NCBI GenBank assembly: GCA_900542245.1
Contig: UQMQ01000008.1
Location: 1-32,909 of the forward strand
Source: an uncultured Eubacteriales bacterium
GTDB lineage: Bacteria; Bacillota; Clostridia; Peptostreptococcales; Anaerovoracaceae
Length of the DNA: 32,909 bases
Reading direction: 5' to 3'
Position numbers and translations under genes: made by a program. Under the pieces are notes generated by a model. The model ran no database searches. It saw nothing but the letters and a program-made list of their open reading frames with translations, and was not told the DNA's origin. This document shows positions 9,590 to 17,017 of this stretch, piece after piece (position 1 is the first letter of the stretch; the number at the start of each line of letters is the position of its first letter).

Positions 9590-11035
9590 ATGAGTAGTTT
9601 GAGAGAAGAATGCGGCGTATTCGGCGTGTTTTCACCGCAGACCGCGGATGTAGCAAGCACTGCCTATTACGGACTGTTCGCGCTGCAGCATCGCGGGCAG
9701 GAGTCCTGTGGGATTGTGGTCAACGATGACGGCATCTTTCAGTCGTATAAAGATACCGGACTGGTCAACGATGTGTTTACCCCGCAGATTCTGGCAGAGC
9801 TTGGTGAGGGGAATATGGCAGTCGGGCATGTGCGCTACGGCACAACAGGCGGCAATGACCGCAGCAACGCGCAGCCGATCGTCGTGAATCATATCAAGGG
9901 CCGCATGGCGCTGGCGCACAACGGCAATATCGTCAACTGCGAGCAGCTCCGGCGCGAACTGGAGCTGGAAGGTTCGATTTTTTCAACCACGAGCGATACC
10001 GAGGTCATTTCCTATATCATCACCAAGGAAAGACTCAAGGCGCCGTCCATCGAACAGGCTGTTAATCAGGCGATGCGGCGTGTCAAAGGCGCCTACTCTC
10101 TGGTCATCCTGTCGCCGTCTAAACTCATCGCGGTACGCGATGCGCACGGTTTTCGTCCGCTTTGCTACGGCAAGACCGCGGATGGTCGTTATGTTGTCGC
10201 CTCCGAAAGCTGCGCCCTGGACGCGGTCAGTGCGCAGTTTGTCCGCGACATCCGGCCGGGTGAGATCCTCGTCTTCGATCAGGACGGCGTGCGTTCGATC
10301 ACCGATCACTGCGGCAAGACGGACGGCTCGCTGTGCGTATTTGAATATATCTACTTCGCACGTCCGGATTCTGTCATCGACGGCTGCAGCGTGCACAATG
10401 CGCGGATGCGTGCGGGCGCGTTTCTGGCGCTCGAACACCCGGTGCAGGCAGATGTCGTTATCGGCGTGCCGGATTCCGGTCTGGACGCGGCGGTAGGCTA
10501 TGCGAAACAGGCGGGGATACCGTATGAGATTGGCTTTATCAAGAATAAATATATTGGCAGAACCTTCATTCAGCCGGGGCAAAAGAGCCGCGAGGACAAG
10601 GTTAAGATCAAGCTGAACCCCATCGCGGACGTCGTGCGGGGCAAACGGGTCGTGATGATCGATGATTCCATCGTACGCGGCACGACCAGCGCGCGGATTG
10701 TCAAGCTGCTACGGGAGGAAGGCGCGAAGGAGATCCACATGCGTGTCTCGGCGCCGCCGTTTTTGAACCCTTGCTATTACGGTACGGACATCGATTCCCG
10801 CGAAAATCTGATCGCGGCGAAGCATACGGTCGATGAGATCGCACAGATCATCGGTGTCGATTCGCTCGGCTATCTCAGTGTGGAAAATGTAAAACAGATC
10901 GCCAAGGGTCTGCATGGCGCAGGCTACTGCACAGCGTGCTTTAACGGCGACTATCCGACAGAGATCCCGGAAACGACCTCTAAAAATCGCTTCGAGTCGA
11001 AGATCTCGGCGCAGACGGCAAGAGAAGAGCGATAG
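9590..11035 (+). CDS. purF: Amidophosphoribosyltransferase (glutamine PRPP amidotransferase)
   Basis: A 481-residue enzyme catalysing the first committed step of purine synthesis: PRPP plus glutamine to phosphoribosylamine. It begins MSSLREEC; Cys8 should become the N-terminal nucleophile after removal of a short propeptide, as in the Bacillus-type enzyme. The glutaminase domain (GHVRYGTTG, HNGNIVN) is followed by the phosphoribosyltransferase domain with the PRPP loop VVMIDDSIVRGTTS. Cysteines in LCVFEYIYFARPDS, NPCYYG and GYCTACFNGDYP match those that bind the structural 4Fe-4S cluster in the oxygen-sensitive Bacillus-type enzyme, which fits an anaerobe or facultative organism. An AGGAGG box lies at 9580-9585. 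It is co-transcribed with purC. Confidence 0.96.
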   Translation: MSSLREECGVFGVFSPQTADVASTAYYGLFALQHRGQESCGIVVNDDGIFQSYKDTGLVNDVFTPQILAELGEGNMAVGHVRYGTTGGNDRSNAQPIVVNHIKGRMALAHNGNIVNCEQLRRELELEGSIFSTTSDTEVISYIITKERLKAPSIEQAVNQAMRRVKGAYSLVILSPSKLIAVRDAHGFRPLCYGKTADGRYVVASESCALDAVSAQFVRDIRPGEILVFDQDGVRSITDHCGKTDGSLCVFEYIYFARPDSVIDGCSVHNARMRAGAFLALEHPVQADVVIGVPDSGLDAAVGYAKQAGIPYEIGFIKNKYIGRTFIQPGQKSREDKVKIKLNPIADVVRGKRVVMIDDSIVRGTTSARIVKLLREEGAKEIHMRVSAPPFLNPCYYGTDIDSRENLIAAKHTVDEIAQIIGVDSLGYLSVENVKQIAKGLHGAGYCTACFNGDYPTEIPETTSKNRFESKISAQTAREER

Positions 11036-11047
11036 ACAGTGGGGAAA

Positions 11048-11082
11048 GTGTGCATAACGAAATCTGAGATTTTTATGCGCAC
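11048..11082 (+). other. Stem-loop after purF
   Basis: Arms 11048-11056 and 11074-11082 pair over 9 bp (one wobble), with an inner 5-bp stem (AAATC/GATTT) and a 3-nt loop. There is no run of T after it, so it is an atypical terminator at best. It adjoins and partly overlaps the dispersed repeat copy at 11080-11158 and may belong to that element. Confidence 0.55.
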
Positions 11083-11158
11083 ATGGCGCACACACATGCC
11101 CACCGCTTCGCAAGGTGCTTTTGTTGAGATTCCGGAAACATCGCATAGCGATATTTCC
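11080..11158 (-). repeat. 79-bp dispersed structured repeat, copy A
   Basis: Read on the minus strand, this segment aligns without gaps to 32831-32909 on the plus strand, with 64 of 79 positions identical by eye. The first 30 positions differ at one base, and that lies in a hairpin loop. That part folds as GGAAATATCGC, a 3-nt loop, GCGATGTTTCC, with a single T-G (wobble) pair in this orientation. It holds no plausible reading frame. The copy lies between the convergent purF and CBS-protein genes. Confidence 0.8.
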
Positions 11159-11163
11159 GGGGT

Positions 11164-11195
11164 AATAAAAACCGCTGAGAGAGGACTCAGCGGTT
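11164..11195 (-). terminator. Terminator of the CBS-domain gene, overlapping its stop codon
   Basis: A perfect 10-bp stem (11186-11195 with 11170-11179) with a 6-nt loop, followed on the minus strand by a T-rich run (TTTTTATTA). The last sense codons and the stop codon (11187-11189) lie inside the upstream arm. Confidence 0.88.
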
Positions 11196-11585
11196 GCTGA
11201 TGGCATAAATGATATGACCGATCTCAGCGATGTAGATGCGCTTTTTGGCGAGGTCTTTCAGCGAGAGCATCCCGACCAGACGCTCGTTTTCGATGACCGG
11301 CAGGCGGTGTACTGCATATGCGGAAAATTTCATGGCGGCGGTGTGCAGCTCTTCCTTAGGCGCAGTCGTGACAAGCTTCGTCGTCATGATTTCACCTGCA
11401 GTTTTGTCGAAACCATCGCGCATGAGTATGTCGCGGTCTGTGATGACACCGAGCAGATGGCTCTGCGCGTCGCAGACGGGGACCATGCCGACGTTTTCGC
11501 TGCGCATACAGGCGATAGCGGCGGTGACGGGGTCCTCCGGCTTCACAGAAGTAATATAGGACGACATCAGGTCTTTGACAAGCAT
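11187..11585 (-). CDS. Two-CBS-domain protein
   Basis: A 132-residue cytoplasmic protein made of a tandem pair of CBS motifs: residues 1-60 (MLVKDLMSSYITSVKPED, then GMVPVCDAQSHLLGVITDRDIL) and 65-125 (IMTTKLVTTAPKEE, then HRLPVIENERLVGMLSLKDLA). Paired CBS modules bind adenine nucleotides (AMP, ATP, SAM or cyclic dinucleotides) and act as energy or osmotic sensors; the ligand cannot be read from sequence. The start is the methionine with AGGAGG at 11595-11600. The frame runs 68 codons further upstream, but that stretch crosses two hairpins and is Lys/Arg-rich, so it is not coding. It lies downstream of the trk operon but is separated from it by a terminator. A role in ion homeostasis is only a guess from location. 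Confidence 0.88.
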   Translation of the reverse strand: MLVKDLMSSYITSVKPEDPVTAAIACMRSENVGMVPVCDAQSHLLGVITDRDILMRDGFDKTAGEIMTTKLVTTAPKEELHTAAMKFSAYAVHRLPVIENERLVGMLSLKDLAKKRIYIAEIGHIIYAISNR

Positions 11586-11626
11586 AGGGGGAAACCTCCT
11601 TTTGGAATGTACGATTGCTGCGCGCG

Positions 11627-11651
11627 CTATGCGGCAGCGCGTTTCGCATAG
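11627..11651 (-). other. Hairpin in the leader of the CBS-domain gene
   Basis: CTATGCG at 11627-11633 and CGCATAG at 11645-11651 form a perfect 7-bp stem with an 11-nt loop, about 40 bp before the start codon. No clear promoter was found between it and the terminator at 11687-11712, so transcription of the CBS gene is unexplained. Confidence 0.5.
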
Positions 11652-11686
11652 GAGCCAATCGGCATACGAAGTACTGATACGGAAAC

Positions 11687-11713
11687 AAAAAGACGCTTTG
11701 CAGCGTCTTTTTA
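11687..11713 (-). terminator. Bidirectional terminator at the end of the trk operon
   Basis: AAAAAGACGCT at 11687-11697 pairs perfectly with 11702-11712 around a TTGC loop, giving a T-run on either strand. It lies 156 bp after the distal trkH stop codon. The 283-bp gap 11586-11868 otherwise holds the CBS leader hairpin and no gene I can support. Confidence 0.92.
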
Positions 11714-11868
11714 TTTGCATCTGTTTCATTTGCGTTTGTTTGCCCTGCTGATGGGAATAGCTTTGCCGTTTCCCGCGCTTTTTATACATGAATCGGCTGT
11801 GTACCTGTATCAGATATGCGGCTGTGCGGCTGCATATATCGGTGTCGCAGGAGGCTTACGCCTTGCAG

Positions 11869-13341
11869 CTAGAGCGTTTTGACACGATCCAGACGCCAGA
11901 AGCTTCTGGAGAACAGCAGTAAAATCGCATAGATCTCCAGTCTGCCTGCAATCATCAGGAAGGTCAGAAAAAGCTGCGAAAAACCGTTGAACATGCCAAA
12001 ATAGCCGCTGCAGCCCGGCACGCCGAGTGCCATTCCGGTGTTGGTGAAGATAGCAAGCGCGGTCGTGATCGTCGTTTCCAGATCAAAATTGTTCCAGGAC
12101 AGGACCAGACAGGAAAAGAAAAAGACACCGAAAAACAGCAGGATATGCGTGGTAATCGCGGAAACCTTATCCGCGGAGATTGCCTTGCCGTCGATGACGA
12201 CCGCTTTGACCGCATTCGGGTGAATCTGCTTGAAAATGCCGCGCTTCACCAGCTTGAGCAGGACGATGATACGAATGACCTTGAGCGAACCGGAGGTGGA
12301 CATACAACAACCCCCGATGAACAGGAGACTGAACAGGACCACGATGGCAAAGGTCGGCCATTCCGTATAATCGCAGACATAATAGCCGGAGGTGGAGATG
12401 AAAGAAACCACCTGACAGAGTCCGTCCTTGATCGCCTGCCAAAGGCTGGTGTACGTTCCGCTGCTCCAAAGCGAAAGGGCAATCAAAAGTGTCGCAGCAG
12501 CGATGATGACGCCGAAAATGCGCACCTCGATATTCTTGAACAGTGCTTGCGGATTGCCGCAGAGCATGAAGTAGTACAGTGTGTAGTTCAAGGACGAGAG
12601 AATGGTAAACAGCATGACCACCGCGCGGATATAGGTGGAGGTAAATGCAGCAGCATTGCTCGAAGTAATGACCAGACCGGCGGTACTGATACTGCTGAAG
12701 GTATTCACCAGCGCATCAAAGGGCGAGAGCGGACCAAGTGAAAGCAGGATGAATTCCGATACCGAAAAGGTGATGTAGGTCAGATAAAGGACTTTTCCAG
12801 TGTCTGAAAAGCGGCTTCCGATTTTTTCCAGGGTCGGTCCGGTTGCCTCCGCAGAAGCAATCGATTGTCCGCTAATCCCCAGTACCGGAAAGATGGATAC
12901 CAAAAGCACCAGAATACCCATGCCGCCGAGCCAGTTGGAGACAGCCTTCCAGAGCAGCAGGCAACGCGGCAGATCATCCAGTTCAAAGACGGTGCAGCCG
13001 GTCGTGGTAAACCCTGCGACTGACTCAAAATAGCAGCTGACAAAGGAGTAGCCCTGTCCGCAGTAGTAAAAAGGGAAAGCCCCGATAAAAGAGCAGAAAA
13101 TCCAGCTCAGGCAGGCAATCAGATAGCCTTCGTGAAAATGCAGCTTGATCTTGTCAAAATGCATCTGTGTCAGAATAACAAAACCGACGCAAATACAAAA
13201 AAGGCTGACAATAAAGAGCGGAGAAGCTGCCTGCCATTCCCGGAAATGCAGTCCCAAAGCAGCACAAGGCAGCATAAAAAGTCCCTCGATCAGGGTCAGA
13301 ACTCCCAGTATTTTGATGAGTACACGAACATTGATATGCAT
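11869..13341 (-). CDS. trkH: TrkH-family potassium uptake channel, distal paralogue
   Basis: A 490-residue polytopic membrane protein, the ion-conducting subunit of a Trk/Ktr-type uptake system gated by a TrkA ring. The four pore loops are visible: GFTTTGCT (about residue 110), SSISTAGLV, SFISTSGYYV and FTNTGMALG, each with the conserved filter glycine. NWLGGMGILV and the segment FPVLGISGQ follow the first pore, as in other TrkH proteins. It ends with a cytoplasmic RLEIYAILLLFSRSFW segment. It is the third gene of a minus-strand operon trkA-trkH-trkH and starts 12 bp after the other trkH. Its filter loops differ from those of the neighbour (STAG against GTGG in loop 2, NTGMALG against GNIGPG in loop 4), so ion preference or affinity may differ. 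An AAAGGGG box precedes the start. Confidence 0.93.
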   Translation of the reverse strand: MHINVRVLIKILGVLTLIEGLFMLPCAALGLHFREWQAASPLFIVSLFCICVGFVILTQMHFDKIKLHFHEGYLIACLSWIFCSFIGAFPFYYCGQGYSFVSCYFESVAGFTTTGCTVFELDDLPRCLLLWKAVSNWLGGMGILVLLVSIFPVLGISGQSIASAEATGPTLEKIGSRFSDTGKVLYLTYITFSVSEFILLSLGPLSPFDALVNTFSSISTAGLVITSSNAAAFTSTYIRAVVMLFTILSSLNYTLYYFMLCGNPQALFKNIEVRIFGVIIAAATLLIALSLWSSGTYTSLWQAIKDGLCQVVSFISTSGYYVCDYTEWPTFAIVVLFSLLFIGGCCMSTSGSLKVIRIIVLLKLVKRGIFKQIHPNAVKAVVIDGKAISADKVSAITTHILLFFGVFFFSCLVLSWNNFDLETTITTALAIFTNTGMALGVPGCSGYFGMFNGFSQLFLTFLMIAGRLEIYAILLLFSRSFWRLDRVKTL

Positions 13342-13353
13342 GACAAAACCCCT

Positions 13354-14829
13354 TTATTTTGTTTTGTTCGGATTCCAGTAAAACTTTGAAAACAAAGCAA
13401 AAACTGTAATCAGCTCTAATCGACCGATCAGCATCAGAAATGCGCATACAACGGTCGAAAAATCTGACAAAACCGAAAAATTGCAGGTTGGTCCAACGAA
13501 ATGAAATCCCGGACCGATATTGCCGACACAAGTAGCTACCGCGGAGAAACTGGATATGAAGTCCAGATTATCGACGGAGACCAACAGCGTGCCGATAAAA
13601 ATAACTGCAATATAGGTCAGAACGAAATTCGTGATCTTGATGACTACCTCAGTCGGCAGCTCCGCATCATTGAGCGTGATCGGTACGATACGGTTTGGAT
13701 GCAGGCGCAGCGAAAAGCTTCTGCGGATCAGCTTCAGACAGACCAGAATCCGCACGCATTTGACGCCGCCGGAGGTGGATGAGGAGCAGCCGCCGAAGAA
13801 CAGCAGGCATAGAATGACCATCCTTGAAAACGTCGGCCAGATATCGTAGTCTGCCGTTATGTAGCCTGTCGTTGTCATAACGGAAACGACTTGAAAGGCA
13901 CTGTCCAAAAGCGATTGCAGCGGTCGGTAAAACTGCGAAAAAATCTGATTTGCCGCAAACACCAACAGGGAAGCAGCTCCCATGATCGTCAGATAGAATC
14001 TGATTTCTTCATCGCGGAGGAGGGCAGCCAGCCCGCGCTTGCGGGTCAAGGTTAGATATAGCAGGTTGAAATTCATTCCTGCCAGAACCATGAACAGCAG
14101 AATGACGATCTGTATATACAGGCTGTCAAAATGCGCGACGCTGTTGTTGTAATTGGAAAATCCGCCGGTTCCAATCGTACCGAAGCTGTGAATGAACGCA
14201 TCGTAAAAGCTCATACCGCCGAGCTTGAGCAGCAGCACCTCTGCAAGCGTAAAGCCCAGATAGAGCAGATAAAGGTTGCGTGCGGTATCGGAAAAGTGTG
14301 CGGTCAGCTTGTCCTTGGTCGGACCCGGCGTCTCTGCATTCGCAGCGATCTGCCCGCTGATGCCGAGCACCGGGAGCAGTGCCATGACGAAAACGACGAT
14401 ACCCATACCGCCAAGCCAGTGTGTAAAGGAACGCCAGAACAGAAGCGATCTCGGCATGGCTTCGATATCAGTCAGAATCGAAGCGCCCGTCGTGCTGAAA
14501 CCAGAGCAGGATTCAAAAAAAGCATCCGCTGCTGAAGGGATCGCGCCGGACAGCCAGAAGGGCAGCGCACCGATGACGGAGCAGAGCAGCCAGCTGACGG
14601 ACACCACAAGAAAGCCGTCCCGGACTTTCATTTTTGCCTGAGAAGGCTTGCAAAACTGTCTGATAAGAAGCCCAACGAAAAGGCAGCCTGCCAGTACAGT
14701 GGCAAACGCCTTGCCGCTGCTGTTTTCACGGGTGTATAGCGCGATTAGCAGCGGAATCAGCATCGAGACAGCCAATACCAGCAGCATGACGCCTTGTATG
14801 CGGAGGGTATGATGAAACTTTGCACCCAT
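13354..14829 (-). CDS. trkH: TrkH-family potassium uptake channel, proximal paralogue
   Basis: A 491-residue membrane channel subunit. Pore loops read GFSTTGAS, GTIGTGGFS, VMTTTGYITADY and CVGNIGPG, which is close to the usual TrkH filter pattern, so this copy is the more conventional of the pair. HWLGGMGIVVFVMALLPVLG and SGQIAANAETPGPTKDKL are family segments between the first two repeats. Loop 3 is followed by SSSTSGGVKCVRI, the SSS(S)GGxK stretch of the cytoplasmic gate side. The C-terminal RLELITVFALFSKFYW matches the family end. It lies 27 bp after trkA and 12 bp before the second trkH. An AAAGGA box stands before the start. In known systems K+ entry needs nucleotide- or c-di-AMP-controlled TrkA. 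Confidence 0.95.
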   Translation of the reverse strand: MGAKFHHTLRIQGVMLLVLAVSMLIPLLIALYTRENSSGKAFATVLAGCLFVGLLIRQFCKPSQAKMKVRDGFLVVSVSWLLCSVIGALPFWLSGAIPSAADAFFESCSGFSTTGASILTDIEAMPRSLLFWRSFTHWLGGMGIVVFVMALLPVLGISGQIAANAETPGPTKDKLTAHFSDTARNLYLLYLGFTLAEVLLLKLGGMSFYDAFIHSFGTIGTGGFSNYNNSVAHFDSLYIQIVILLFMVLAGMNFNLLYLTLTRKRGLAALLRDEEIRFYLTIMGAASLLVFAANQIFSQFYRPLQSLLDSAFQVVSVMTTTGYITADYDIWPTFSRMVILCLLFFGGCSSSTSGGVKCVRILVCLKLIRRSFSLRLHPNRIVPITLNDAELPTEVVIKITNFVLTYIAVIFIGTLLVSVDNLDFISSFSAVATCVGNIGPGFHFVGPTCNFSVLSDFSTVVCAFLMLIGRLELITVFALFSKFYWNPNKTK

Positions 14830-14856
14830 ACGTATCCTTTCTTGTGTCGTTTCTGT

Positions 14857-16218
14857 TTATCTTAAAAGACCGCGTTTGATGGTCATCAGCTTTTCGAGTT
14901 CGCCGATGTCCGAAAGCAGACAAAAGATGGTGACTTTATCATCTTCATGAATCATCGTCTGTCCGTTTGGAATGATGACGTGGTTGCCGCGGTGAATGGC
15001 AGCAATCAGCACGCCATCCGGCAGTTGAATCTGCGCAAGCGGTACATTGGCAAGCTTCATATCGTTGGTGGCGATGATTTCCATGATTTCCGCCTGCCCT
15101 TGAATCAGCAGAGAGGAAATGATGCGCTTAGAGCCTTGAATGTAGCGCAGAATTGTACTGGCGATGATATCCAACGGGTTGAGCACCATGTCAATGCCCA
15201 TCTGCTCGATGAGATCCTTGTAGCTTTCGCGGCTGACCTTGGAAATGACGTCCTCGACCTTGACTTGCTTGGCAATCAGTGCGAGCAGGAGATTTTCCTC
15301 ATCCAGACCAGTCGCAGCGATGAAAGCGTCCATTTCTTCGAGATTTTCCTCCTCCAGCAGAGATTGATCGGTCGCGTCGCCATGCAGCACCATGACATCA
15401 TCCAGATGCGTGGAGAGATAGTAACAGCGATCCTTGTCCTTTTCGATGATCTTGACGGCAATGCCGAATTCTGAGAGTCGCTTGGCAAGGTAAAAGCCGG
15501 TCTTGCCGCCGCCGGCGATCATGACCTTTTGCAGATTGGTATATTTGCCGCGCTCGTAAACGCGGTTATGCAGCTCGGTGATCTCGTTTTTTTCACCGAT
15601 CAGATAGACGGTATCGTGATCCTCAACGATGGTGTCGCCATGTGGGATGATGATCTTACCGTTTCTGGAGATTGCAACGATCAGCATGTTCGGCAAAAGA
15701 TGCGGCACCTGACGCATGGTAAGGTTGATCAGACGGCTCATGCGTTTGACGTTGAACTGCACCATGGAGACTTTGCCGCTGGTAAAGATGCCGTTGGTCA
15801 GTGTGTATTTTTCGACCAGGTACTTGTAGATCTCCAGTGTGATGGAAAGGTCCGGGTTGACGATGTGATCAATGTTGAGCGTTTCCTTGATAAAGTCAAT
15901 CTGATTCATATGCTCCGGATCGCGTACGCGGGCGATGACCTTGGAGCAGCCTATTTTTTTGGCAAAGGAGGCGATGATCATGTTCTTTTCGTCGCTGTCC
16001 GTGCAGGCAATCAGAAAATCGAAGGTGCCAATGGCGCTTCGTCTGAGCAGGCTGACCTGTTTGGCGTTGCCGACGACCGTCATGACATCGTACTGTTGGG
16101 AAATGCGATTGATGATCGCTTCGTTTTGATCTATGATGGTAATGGAATGATCGCCTCCGGTCAGCGCATTGGTCACTTTGAGACCAAGCTTGCCGGCACC
16201 GACAATGGCTATTTTCAT
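14857..16218 (-). CDS. trkA: Trk system potassium regulatory subunit TrkA
   Basis: A 453-residue cytoplasmic gating protein with two RCK repeats. RCK1 begins MKIAIVGAGKLGLKV with the GxGxxG NAD(H)-binding loop and the acidic residue in SITIIDQNE, and is followed by a TrkA-C module with VEDHDTVYLIGEKNE at about residues 205-219. RCK2 begins near residue 230 (KVMIAGGGKTGFYLAKRLSE, IIEKDKDR, GDATDQSLLEEE) and ends with a second TrkA-C (IIPNGQTMIHEDDKVTIFC). The duplicated arrangement matches the E. coli-type TrkA rather than single-RCK KtrA. The start has AGGAGG at 16223-16228. First gene of the operon with two trkH genes, so one gating ring type would serve both channels. Confidence 0.95.
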   Translation of the reverse strand: MKIAIVGAGKLGLKVTNALTGGDHSITIIDQNEAIINRISQQYDVMTVVGNAKQVSLLRRSAIGTFDFLIACTDSDEKNMIIASFAKKIGCSKVIARVRDPEHMNQIDFIKETLNIDHIVNPDLSITLEIYKYLVEKYTLTNGIFTSGKVSMVQFNVKRMSRLINLTMRQVPHLLPNMLIVAISRNGKIIIPHGDTIVEDHDTVYLIGEKNEITELHNRVYERGKYTNLQKVMIAGGGKTGFYLAKRLSEFGIAVKIIEKDKDRCYYLSTHLDDVMVLHGDATDQSLLEEENLEEMDAFIAATGLDEENLLLALIAKQVKVEDVISKVSRESYKDLIEQMGIDMVLNPLDIIASTILRYIQGSKRIISSLLIQGQAEIMEIIATNDMKLANVPLAQIQLPDGVLIAAIHRGNHVIIPNGQTMIHEDDKVTIFCLLSDIGELEKLMTIKRGLLR

Positions 16219-16334
16219 GAAAACCTCCTATATTGCTTCATTGGTATATTATCAAAACACGTTTTCGATTATTTTGCAAGCAAAAAAAATGTTAAGAAAC
16301 TACAAGCGGCAGCAAGTGTAAACGTTACGAATCT

Positions 16335-16362
16335 ATTTTAACATAATATTTATAATTTGCAA
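16335..16362 (-). promoter_or_regulatory. Predicted promoter of the trkA-trkH-trkH operon
   Basis: On the minus strand, TTGCAA (16357-16362), a 16-bp spacer and TAAAAT (16335-16340). The leader to trkA would be about 110 nt. The near-palindrome GTAAACGTTAC (16318-16328) sits at the expected start site and is a candidate operator. Confidence 0.6.
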
Positions 16363-16385
16363 GTCATTGCCGTTTCATGTACAAT
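16357..16385 (+). promoter_or_regulatory. Predicted promoter of the hydrolase-phosphatase pair
   Basis: TTGCAA (16357-16362), a 17-bp spacer and TACAAT (16380-16385), about 25 nt upstream of the leader end. Its -35 hexamer is the same palindromic TTGCAA that serves the divergent trkA promoter. Confidence 0.65.
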
Positions 16386-16415
16386 AGAAAGTACGAAATA
16401 TCACAGGAGGCATTT

Positions 16416-17009
16416 ATGAAAATCAAACGACTGGTCGGCGGGAGCCTGGAAAGCAACGGTTATATCATCAGCCGCATACGCGGCGGGAGCTGTTATGTCA
16501 TTGATCCGGGCTATGAGCCGAAAAGGTTTATCGCATATATTGCAGAGCAGGGACTTGCGATGCAGGGCGTGATCCTGACACATCATCATTATGACCATGT
16601 GGGCGGCGCGGAGAAGCTGCGCGATTATTTTGAATGTCCGGTAATGATGCACGAGCAGGATGCGTTTGTCTATCGCCGTCCGGTGGACAGACTCCTCGCG
16701 GACGGTGACGAGATCGATCTGGACGGGGAGACGCTACGCGTTTATCACACGCCGGGGCATACGCGGGGCTCGATCTGCATATTGTCGGAAAAGAGCAAGG
16801 TGGTGTTCACCGGAGATACGATCTTTGATACCGATCTGGGACGGACGGATTTGGCGGACGGCAGTCCGCAGGATATGATAAGGTCCTGCAAAGCGGTGAT
16901 CGACAAATGGTCAAACGACTACACGATTTATCCGGGGCATGACGGCGCTGCGACGATGAAGCAGGTGCGGCAGTATAATCAGGAATTTTTGGATTGTCTG
17001 GAGAAATGA
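16416..17009 (+). CDS. Metallo-beta-lactamase-fold hydrolase (glyoxalase II-like)
   Basis: A 197-residue cytoplasmic zinc hydrolase. The metal site signature THHHYDHVGG gives His56, His58, Asp60 and His61; further ligands are in HTPGHTRGS, FTGDTIFDTDLGRTD and YPGHDG. The overall order and size match the YcbL/GloB-like group, which hydrolyses thioesters such as hydroxyacyl-thiol conjugates, but the substrate cannot be deduced, and a lactonase or polysulfide role is possible. The start was chosen at the methionine after an AGGAGG box at 16405-16410 rather than the upstream one in the promoter. It is followed by a HAD phosphatase 8 bp downstream and is transcribed divergently from trkA. Confidence 0.88.
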   Translation: MKIKRLVGGSLESNGYIISRIRGGSCYVIDPGYEPKRFIAYIAEQGLAMQGVILTHHHYDHVGGAEKLRDYFECPVMMHEQDAFVYRRPVDRLLADGDEIDLDGETLRVYHTPGHTRGSICILSEKSKVVFTGDTIFDTDLGRTDLADGSPQDMIRSCKAVIDKWSNDYTIYPGHDGAATMKQVRQYNQEFLDCLEK

Positions 17010-17017
17010 GGCGGTAT

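Noticed and set aside
11586..11789. N-terminal extension of the CBS protein to 200 residues
   Set aside because: The extension crosses a bidirectional terminator and a leader hairpin, and the methionine at the CBS fold has its own AGGAGG box.
16219..16330. c-di-AMP (ydaO-type) riboswitch in the trkA leader
   Set aside because: The leader of about 110 nt is shorter than that class and I do not see its conserved core.
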